A stretch of DNA of 6,269 nucleotides from Planctomycetota bacterium (GTDB taxonomy: Bacteria; Planctomycetota; Planctomycetia; Pirellulales; Thermoguttaceae). This document shows, piece by piece, positions 1 to 4,444 of the stretch (position 1 is its first letter; every line of letters begins with the position of its first letter). The DNA lies in the NCBI GenBank assembly GCA_023621895.1, contig JAMOAF010000071.1:1-6269 (forward strand). Direction: 5' to 3'. The notes beneath the pieces were generated by a model, which had not been told where the DNA came from, searched no databases, and saw only the letters and a list, made by a program, of their open reading frames with translations. The position numbers and the translations under genes are program-made.

Positions 1-102
1 GTTGGATGCGGGCGAACAAGTTCTGCTCGGCACGTTTGAGGAATTAGGCAGTCTCGCTCTCCGGCTTGCGCGGCCCTTGGTGTTCATCGCGCGAGCGTCG
101 GC

Positions 103-128
103 CAGTGGCGCGGCGAGCCGCGGGACTG
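103..128 (+). other. Inverted repeat, two-part stem in the leader
   Basis: CAGT at 103-106 pairs with ACTG at 125-128, and CGCGG at 109-113 pairs with CCGCG at 118-122 around a CGAG loop. The two helices are separated by a symmetric GG/GG internal loop. All nine pairs are Watson-Crick. This is what the sequence shows; that it folds as RNA or regulates anything is inference. In DNA this GC-rich a short inner stem can occur by chance, but the matching outer AT-containing helix makes it somewhat more notable. Confidence 0.35.
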
Positions 129-186
129 CCTCCCATCAGGCGCGCCTGCATCATTTGTCCCGATCGCCCGGCGCGGTGTCCGGCCG

Positions 187-205
187 AACCGCCGTGGGGG
201 CGGTT
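187..205 (+). other. Perfect 7-bp hairpin in the leader
   Basis: AACCGCC at 187-193 and GGCGGTT at 199-205 form a perfect seven-pair stem with a five-base GTGGG loop. Loop and stem bases 196-201 (GGGGGC) are also perfectly complementary to 235-240 (GCCCCC), so two mutually exclusive folds can be drawn. There is no following T-run, so it does not look like an intrinsic terminator. Function is unknown. Confidence 0.4.
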
Positions 206-240
206 GCGCCAAGCGGCGAGGCTGCCCGCTGCGAGCCCCC

Positions 241-268
241 GGCCGCTCGCACCTCGGTGCGGGTGGCT
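241..268 (+). promoter_or_regulatory. Long hairpin upstream of sbp, possible leader RNA element
   Basis: Bases 241-252 pair with 257-268 around a CTCG loop (253-256), giving twelve consecutive pairs of which three are G-T/G-U wobbles (241-268, 245-264, 247-262). It ends 55 bases before the Shine-Dalgarno sequence of sbp, so it does not itself hide the start site. The downstream bases TGAGTGGACG contain no T-run, which argues against an intrinsic terminator. It could be a 5' UTR stabiliser, part of a regulatory leader, or a structure at the end of an upstream transcript. It matches no riboswitch class I know. Confidence 0.45.
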
Positions 269-323
269 TGAGTGGACGGGTTAATGCCGCGAGCCTGGCC
301 TCTGAGGATTTCGCGAACCTTCG

Positions 324-329
324 AAAGGA
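324..329 (+). promoter_or_regulatory. Ribosome binding site that sets the sbp start
   Basis: AAAGGA lies eight bases before the ATG at 338. The in-frame alternatives, GTG at 272 and ATG at 284, have no comparable site and would put 18-22 charged and polar residues ahead of what is otherwise a textbook lipoprotein signal peptide. This supports ATG 338 as the true start. Confidence 0.7.
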
Positions 330-337
330 TTGGGAGA

Positions 338-1441
338 ATGGTCCGCCCTGGCGTTCGCGGCCGCTACTTGGTCGCCAGTCTCTTGTTGTTTGTGCTGAGC
401 CTGTCGGGCTGCGGGACTTCCACGCCGGGAGGGGGCGGCGCGGCCGGCGGAGAGGCCGCCCTGCTGAACGTCTCCTACGACCCCACGCGGGAGCTCTACC
501 AGGATTTCAACAAGGCTTTCACCGACTATTGGAAGGAGCAGACGGGCCAGACCGTGGTGGTCACCCAGTCGCATGGCGGGGCCGGCAAGCAGGCCCGAGC
601 GGTGATCGACGGGTTGCAGGCCGACGTGGTCACGCTCGCCCTGGCGTACGACATCGACGCGATTGCCGAAAACGCCGGGCTGCTGCCCGCCGATTGGCAG
701 AAACGCCTCCCGCACAACAGTTGCCCCTACACCTCGACGATCGTTTTCCTGGTCCGGAAAGGCAACCCGAAAGGGATTCGCGACTGGGGTGATCTTGTCA
801 AGCCGGGCGTGGAGGTGATCACGCCCAATCCGAAGACTTCCGGAGGCGCCCGCTGGAATTATCTGGCGGCCTGGGCGTATGCCCTCAAGAAGGAGCTTGG
901 CGACCTCGGCAAGGTCGGCGACCCGCAGCACGCGGCCGAGGTGGCCGCCGCCGAGCCGAAGGCGCGGCAGTTCGTCACCCGGCTGTTCCAGCAGGTTCCC
1001 GTGCTCGATTCGGGCGCGCGGGGCTCGACGAACACCTTCGCCCAGAGAAACATGGGCGACGTGCTTCTGGCCTGGGAAAACGAGGCATTCCTCGCCGTCA
1101 ACGAACTCGGGCCGGAGAAGTTCGAGATCATCGTCCCCTCGATCAGCATGCTGGCCGAGCCGCCCGTGACGCTTGTCGACAAATGGGTCGACGAGCACGG
1201 CACGCGCGCGTTGGCGCAAGGCTATCTTGAGTATCTCTACTCCCCCGCCGGGCAGCGCCTGGTCGCCAAACACTACTACCGGCCCGTGGCGCCGGAACAC
1301 GCCGACCCGGAGGACCTCAAGCGGTTTCCGGCGTTGGAGCTGGTCGGCATCGACACGGTGTTTGGCGGCTGGCAAAAGGCTCAGCGGGAACATTTCGCCG
1401 ATGGGGGCGTGTTCGACCAGATTTACACCAAGGGCAAGTAG
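338..1441 (+). CDS. sbp: Sulfate-binding lipoprotein of ABC importer (Sbp)
   Basis: This 367-residue protein is the extracytoplasmic receptor that captures sulfate and hands it to the CysT/CysW channel. Residues 10-25 form a hydrophobic signal segment ending in the lipobox L22-S-G-C25, followed by a Gly-rich linker (26-41), so the mature protein is probably lipid-anchored through Cys25; the well-studied enterobacterial Sbp is a soluble periplasmic protein. From residue 42 it aligns closely with that protein: NVSYDPTRELY (44-54), QSHGGAGKQ (77-85), TSGGARW (167-173), DSGARGSTNTF (224-234), AWENEA (245-250), YYRP (313-316) and FGGW (342-345). These segments include the positions known to bind sulfate in Salmonella Sbp (Ser45, Ser130-Gly-Gly, Ala173 and Trp192 of that mature protein). 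SGGARW and AWENEA point to the Sbp type rather than the thiosulfate receptor CysP, which has SGNARY and SFESE there. Residues about 185-206 form an insertion of roughly 14 residues compared with the enterobacterial protein. ATG 338 is chosen for its ribosome site and signal peptide. It is the first gene of the operon. Thiosulfate may also bind. Confidence 0.95.
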   Translation: MVRPGVRGRYLVASLLLFVLSLSGCGTSTPGGGGAAGGEAALLNVSYDPTRELYQDFNKAFTDYWKEQTGQTVVVTQSHGGAGKQARAVIDGLQADVVTLALAYDIDAIAENAGLLPADWQKRLPHNSCPYTSTIVFLVRKGNPKGIRDWGDLVKPGVEVITPNPKTSGGARWNYLAAWAYALKKELGDLGKVGDPQHAAEVAAAEPKARQFVTRLFQQVPVLDSGARGSTNTFAQRNMGDVLLAWENEAFLAVNELGPEKFEIIVPSISMLAEPPVTLVDKWVDEHGTRALAQGYLEYLYSPAGQRLVAKHYYRPVAPEHADPEDLKRFPALELVGIDTVFGGWQKAQREHFADGGVFDQIYTKGK

Positions 1442-1474
1442 CCGCGCTTGCGCCCACCCCTTTCGGGAACCGAT

Positions 1475-1500
1475 CCGGGGTCGGCCGCGGCCAACCCCGG
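1475..1500 (+). other. Intergenic hairpin between sbp and cysT
   Basis: CCGGGGT at 1475-1481 pairs perfectly with ACCCCGG at 1494-1500. Inside it, GGC at 1483-1485 can pair with GCC at 1490-1492 around a CGCG loop, separated from the outer helix by one C-A mismatch (1482/1493). There is no T-run after it, so a classical intrinsic terminator is unlikely. In many ABC importer operons a stem-loop just after the binding-protein gene protects the 3' end of a shorter, more abundant transcript, so the receptor is made in excess over the membrane subunits. That role here is inference from position and fold. Confidence 0.5.
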
Positions 1501-1512
1501 CTGGCATGATAC

Positions 1513-1516
1513 GGAG
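1513..1516 (+). promoter_or_regulatory. Ribosome binding site for the cysT GTG start
   Basis: GGAG lies seven bases before GTG 1524. An ATG at 1506 overlaps this stretch but runs into a TAG after five codons, so GTG 1524 is the supported start. Confidence 0.65.
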
Positions 1517-1523
1517 ACCCTAG

Positions 1524-2378
1524 GTGCCCGCGCCGACTGCAAAGACCTTCCGCAAACGCCGCGGGGTGATTCCCGGCTTCGGCCTGACGCTTGGCTACAC
1601 GATCCTCTACCTGAGCCTGGTCGTGCTCGTGCCCCTTTCGGCCCTGTTCCTCAAGACGGCCGCGGCGCCGTGGGCGCACGCCTGGGAGACGATCGCCAGC
1701 CCGCGGGTGCTCGCTTCGTTCCGGCTGAGCCTGGCGGCTTCGCTGGCGGCGGCGGCGATCAACGCGTTTTTCGGCCTCGGCGTCGCCTGGATGCTCGTGC
1801 GTTACTCGTTTCCGGGCAAGCGCGTGATCGACGCGGTTGTCGATCTGCCGTTCGCGCTGCCCACCGCCGTCTCCGGGATCGCCCTGACGACGGTCTACGC
1901 GCCGGGCGGCTGGATCGGGCGGTGGCTCGAGCCGCTCGGGATCAAGGCCGCCTTCTCCCCCCTGGGAGTGACGATCGCACTGGTGTTCATCGGCCTGCCG
2001 TTTGTCGTCCGGACCTTGCAGCCGGCCCTGGAGGACCTCGATCCGGAAGTGGAAGAAGCGGCGGCCAGCCTCGGCGCCGGCCGCTGGCAGACGTTCCGCT
2101 GCGTGATCCTGCCGGCCATCCTGCCCGCACTGTTGACCGGCTTCGCCCTGGCCTTCGCCCGCGCGCTGGGCGAATACGGCTCGGTCGTATTCATTGCCGG
2201 CAACATGCCGATGAAGACCGAGATCGTGCCGTTGCTGATTCTCGTCAAGCTGGAGCAATACGACTACGCGGGCGCGACGGCGATCGCGTCGGCGATGCTC
2301 GTGCTGTCGTTCCTGCTTCTGTTCCTGATCAACGCCGTTCAGTGGTGGAGCGCGCGCCGCCACGCCGCGGAGGGCTGA
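1524..2378 (+). CDS. cysT: Sulfate ABC transporter permease CysT (CysU)
   Basis: This 284-residue inner-membrane protein forms one half of the sulfate channel together with CysW; the enterobacterial CysU/CysT is about 277 residues. Hydrophobic segments lie at about 21-43, 66-92, 104-124, 144-165, 199-225 and 252-273, the six-helix layout of this permease family. Family stretches include SLGTSLL-like residues near 21-28, VVDLPFALPTAVSG (105-118), PFVVRTLQP (159-167) and ARALGEYGSVVFIAGN (212-227). The cytoplasmic EAA loop, which docks on the ATPase CysA, is complete: E178-A-A, G184 and I195-L-P197. The start is GTG with GGAG seven bases upstream. The gene follows sbp after a gap containing a hairpin, and its last codons carry the ribosome site of cysW. 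Molybdate and thiosulfate permeases are related, but the neighbouring Sbp-type receptor and overall resemblance favour sulfate. Confidence 0.94.
   Translation: MPAPTAKTFRKRRGVIPGFGLTLGYTILYLSLVVLVPLSALFLKTAAAPWAHAWETIASPRVLASFRLSLAASLAAAAINAFFGLGVAWMLVRYSFPGKRVIDAVVDLPFALPTAVSGIALTTVYAPGGWIGRWLEPLGIKAAFSPLGVTIALVFIGLPFVVRTLQPALEDLDPEVEEAAASLGAGRWQTFRCVILPAILPALLTGFALAFARALGEYGSVVFIAGNMPMKTEIVPLLILVKLEQYDYAGATAIASAMLVLSFLLLFLINAVQWWSARRHAAEG
2369..2374 (+). promoter_or_regulatory. Ribosome binding site for the cysW GTG start
   Basis: GGAGGG lies inside the last codons of cysT, seven bases before GTG 2382. Its strength and spacing settle the GTG start and suggest that ribosomes finishing cysT feed cysW. 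Confidence 0.7.
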
Positions 2379-2381
2379 CCC

Positions 2382-3299
2382 GTGGGCGGAACCGCCAAAT
2401 CGCGACTTCGAGGCCGCCGCGTCGCCGCGGGACTCGCCGCCAAGGGCGATCCCACCTGGGTCAAGTGGCTGATCACTTGCGCCTCGCTCTGCTTCCTGCT
2501 CTTGTTTCTCGGCGTCCCTTTGGTCGCCGTGTTTACCGAAGCGCTGCGGAAGGGCCTGGGAGCCTACCTGGAAAGCTTTCAGAACCGCGACGCCCTGTCG
2601 GCAATCCGGCTGACCCTCCTGGTCGCGGCCGTCGCCGTCCCCCTGAACCTCGTCTTCGGCCTGGCGGCGTCGTGGGCAATCGCCAAGTTCGAGTTTCGCG
2701 GCAAGAGCCTGCTCGTCACGCTGATCGACCTGCCCTTCGCCGTCTCGCCGGTCATTTCGGGACTGATTTTCGTGCTCCTGTTCGGGTTGCAGGGATGGTT
2801 CGGGCCGTGGCTGGCCGGCCGCGGAATCCAGATCATCTTCGCCGTGCCGGGAGTCGTGCTGGCGACGGTCTTCGTGACGTTTCCCTTCGTCGCCCGGGAA
2901 CTCATCCCCTTGATGCAGGAGCAGGGGACCGAGGAGGAAGAAGCCGCGCTGGTGCTCGGGGCGAGCGGCTGGCAGACCTTCTGGCGGGTGACGCTGCCGA
3001 ACGTGAAATGGGGACTGCTCTACGGCGTGATCCTCTGCAATGCGCGGGCGATGGGCGAGTTCGGCGCGGTTTCCGTCGTCTCGGGGCATCTCCGCGGGCA
3101 GACCAACACGATGCCGCTCTACGTGGAGATTCTTTACAACGAATACAACTTCGTGGCCGCGTTCGCCGTCGCCTCGCTGCTGGCGATGCTGGCGCTGCTG
3201 ACGCTGGTCTTGAAGGCGCTGGTCGAGTGGCGGACGCAAGGCGAATCGGAAGAAGCTTTCACGCCGCCAACCGCCGCTGCCGCGGAGGCTGAACGGTGA
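2382..3299 (+). CDS. cysW: Sulfate ABC transporter permease CysW
   Basis: This 305-residue inner-membrane protein is the second half of the sulfate channel; the enterobacterial CysW is about 291 residues, the excess lying in a basic N-terminal tail (1-22) and an Ala/Glu-rich C-terminal tail (286-305). Hydrophobic segments lie at about 29-52, 77-100, 111-136, 150-171, 207-233 and 258-282. Family stretches are LIDLPFAVSPVISGLIF (114-130), FGLQGWFGPWL (134-144) and ARAMGEFGAVSVVSG (221-235). The EAA loop that contacts CysA is intact: E187-A-A, G193 and L205-P206, preceded by an unusual run of four Glu (184-187). The gene begins with GTG three bases after the cysT stop and overlaps cysA by four bases, so all three are very likely on one transcript. 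The IS-G-L/LFG-QGW pattern and its place after cysT identify it as CysW rather than a second CysT. Confidence 0.94.
   Translation: MGGTAKSRLRGRRVAAGLAAKGDPTWVKWLITCASLCFLLLFLGVPLVAVFTEALRKGLGAYLESFQNRDALSAIRLTLLVAAVAVPLNLVFGLAASWAIAKFEFRGKSLLVTLIDLPFAVSPVISGLIFVLLFGLQGWFGPWLAGRGIQIIFAVPGVVLATVFVTFPFVARELIPLMQEQGTEEEEAALVLGASGWQTFWRVTLPNVKWGLLYGVILCNARAMGEFGAVSVVSGHLRGQTNTMPLYVEILYNEYNFVAAFAVASLLAMLALLTLVLKALVEWRTQGESEEAFTPPTAAAAEAER
3284..3288 (+). promoter_or_regulatory. Ribosome binding site for the cysA GTG start
   Basis: GGAGG lies inside the end of cysW, seven bases before GTG 3296. The start and the cysW stop share GTGA (3296-3299), the usual arrangement for translational coupling by termination and reinitiation. 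Confidence 0.7.
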
Positions 3300-4372
3300 G
3301 CATCGAGGTCCGCAACGTCAGCAAGAGTTTTGGCGACTTCCTCGCGCTGGACGGCGTGTCGCTGCACGTCCCGGACGGAGAGCTGGTCGCCCTGCTGGGG
3401 CCTTCGGGCTCGGGGAAAACGACGCTCCTGCGGATCATCGCCGGGCTGGAAGCGTTTGACCTCGCCGACGACGGCGCGATCCTTTTCGACGGCCAGGACG
3501 TGGCCCGCCAGGCCGTCGGCCGCAGGCGGGTCGGCTTCGTGTTCCAGCACTACGCCCTGTTCCGGCACATGACCGTCTTCGAGAATATTGCCTTTGGGTT
3601 GCGGGTCCGCCCCAAGCCGAGCCGCCCGACGAAGGCCGAAATCAACGCCCGCGTGCGCGAGCTGCTCCGGTTGATCCAGCTTGAAACGCTCGAGCGCCGC
3701 TACCCCTGGCAACTCTCCGGGGGCCAGCGGCAACGGGTCGCCCTCGCCCGGGCGCTGGCCATCCAGCCCAAGGTGCTGCTGCTGGACGAACCCTTCGGAG
3801 CACTCGACGCCAAGGTTCGCCAAGGGCTTCGGCGCTGGCTCCGCCGGCTCCACGACGAGATTCACGTGACCAGCCTGTTCGTCACCCACGACCAGGAGGA
3901 GGCCCTCGAGGTGGCCGACCGGATCGTGGTCATGAACCAGGGGCGGATCGAGCAGGTCGGCACCCCGAACGAGGTCTTCCACCAGCCGGCCAGCGCCTTC
4001 GTGATGGACTTCCTTGGCAACGTGAACCTGTTCCACGGCCGAGTGGAAGCCGGCCGAGCCGTCTTCGGATCGATGGTCATCGAGCCGCCCGGCGGTCTGC
4101 AAATCGACGGCGAGAGCGCGCGGCTGCTGATCCGGCCGCACGACCTGGAGATTCAACCCGACGGCGAGGGGCGGTCGGGGCTCCGCGGGCATGTCACGCG
4201 CGTGCAGTTGGCCGGGCCGATTGTGAAAATCGAACTGGCCGGCGAAAACAATCAGCCGATCTACGTCGAGATGTCGCACGAGCGCTACCGGCAGCATCCC
4301 TGCACCGTGGGCGAGAAGGTCTTCGTGACGCCGCGGGACTCGCGCCTGTTCGTGGAAGACTACACGATCTGA
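3296..4372 (+). CDS. cysA: Sulfate ABC transporter ATP-binding protein CysA
   Basis: This 358-residue cytoplasmic ATPase (about 365 in Escherichia coli) dimerises beneath CysT/CysW and hydrolyses ATP to drive sulfate import. All nucleotide-binding elements are intact: Walker A GPSGSGKTT (35-43), Q-loop Gln84 within FVFQHYALFRHMTVF (81-95), signature LSGGQRQR (140-147), Walker B LLLDEP (161-166) with Asp164 and catalytic Glu165, D-loop GALD (168-171) and switch His198 in FVTHDQEEA (195-203). The FQHYALFRHMTVF-NIAFGL stretch is highly typical of CysA. Residues from about 245 to 358 form the C-terminal regulatory/TOBE-like part, which diverges from enterobacterial CysA; LIRPHDLEI (278-286) and RVQLAGPIVKIEL (302-314) fit its usual core. 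The ATPase portion carries a two- to three-residue lengthening near FDLADDG (54-60) relative to Escherichia coli. Last gene of the operon; start GTG overlapping the cysW stop. An energiser of molybdate or thiosulfate uptake is a less likely alternative given the neighbours. Confidence 0.96.
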   Translation: MSIEVRNVSKSFGDFLALDGVSLHVPDGELVALLGPSGSGKTTLLRIIAGLEAFDLADDGAILFDGQDVARQAVGRRRVGFVFQHYALFRHMTVFENIAFGLRVRPKPSRPTKAEINARVRELLRLIQLETLERRYPWQLSGGQRQRVALARALAIQPKVLLLDEPFGALDAKVRQGLRRWLRRLHDEIHVTSLFVTHDQEEALEVADRIVVMNQGRIEQVGTPNEVFHQPASAFVMDFLGNVNLFHGRVEAGRAVFGSMVIEPPGGLQIDGESARLLIRPHDLEIQPDGEGRSGLRGHVTRVQLAGPIVKIELAGENNQPIYVEMSHERYRQHPCTVGEKVFVTPRDSRLFVEDYTI

Positions 4373-4408
4373 CGCGAAGGCCGGATTAGGCATGAGCCGG
4401 GTGTTCTT

Positions 4409-4429
4409 CGACGTGCCGCGCGGCAGTCG
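4409..4429. terminator. Weak candidate terminator in the convergent gap
   Basis: The 72-base gap between the cysA stop and the end of the - strand permease contains an inverted repeat: CGAC (4409-4412) with GTCG (4426-4429), then, past a one-base bulge (4413), TGCC (4414-4417) with GGCA (4422-4425) around a GCGC loop. A wider inverted repeat, CGCGAA (4373-4378) and TTCGCG (4432-4437), encloses it. No T-run follows on the + strand. It is placed where both transcripts should end, but the structure alone is weak evidence. Confidence 0.25.
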
Positions 4430-4444
4430 CATTCGCGATCGGCT

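Larger units (their letters stand above)
1..337. other. Non-coding flank and sbp leader
   Basis: This 337-base stretch holds no gene I can support. Open frames run through it on the + strand (for example 2-271), but their translations are rich in Ala, Arg, Ser and Pro with no recognisable domain, as expected of GC-rich non-coding DNA. The frame starting at base 3 ends at a TAG at 45-47 and the frame starting at base 1 ends at a TGA at 37-39, so the left edge could carry the last dozen codons of a preceding + strand gene; this cannot be tested here. No good sigma-70 promoter stands out, although the sbp promoter presumably lies here or further left. The stretch contains several inverted repeats (103-128, 187-205, 212-230, 241-268), listed separately where strongest. 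I recognise no SAM, cobalamin or other known riboswitch consensus, and no tRNA. Confidence 0.6.

Noticed and set aside
2..271. 89-codon + strand open frame upstream of sbp
   Set aside because: No recognisable domain, low-complexity Ala/Arg/Ser composition, and it runs through strong inverted repeats. Only its first 20 or so residues look protein-like, too little to call.
241..275. Intrinsic terminator formed by the 241-268 hairpin
   Set aside because: The stem is strong, but the bases after it contain no run of T residues on either strand.
272..337. Earlier start for sbp at GTG 272 or ATG 284
   Set aside because: It would add 18-22 residues before the lipoprotein signal peptide and lacks a ribosome site as good as AAAGGA before ATG 338.
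1..337. Known riboswitch (SAM or cobalamin type) or tRNA in the leader
   Set aside because: I looked for the conserved SAM-I and cobalamin box sequences and for a tRNA T-loop and found none. An unknown structured leader remains possible.
1317..3239. 640-codon open frame on the - strand across sbp, cysT and cysW
   Set aside because: Its product is dominated by Arg, Gln, Glu, Asp and His, typical of an antisense frame in GC-rich DNA. It has no domain, and the + strand genes match known families end to end.
1448..3292. 614-codon open frame on the + strand overlapping cysT and cysW in another frame
   Set aside because: Arg-, Pro- and Gly-rich translation with no family resemblance. cysT and cysW account for the same DNA with intact motifs and ribosome sites.
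3134..4432. 432-codon open frame on the - strand opposite cysA
   Set aside because: Antisense shadow of cysA; composition is His-, Asp- and Ala-rich and without motifs.
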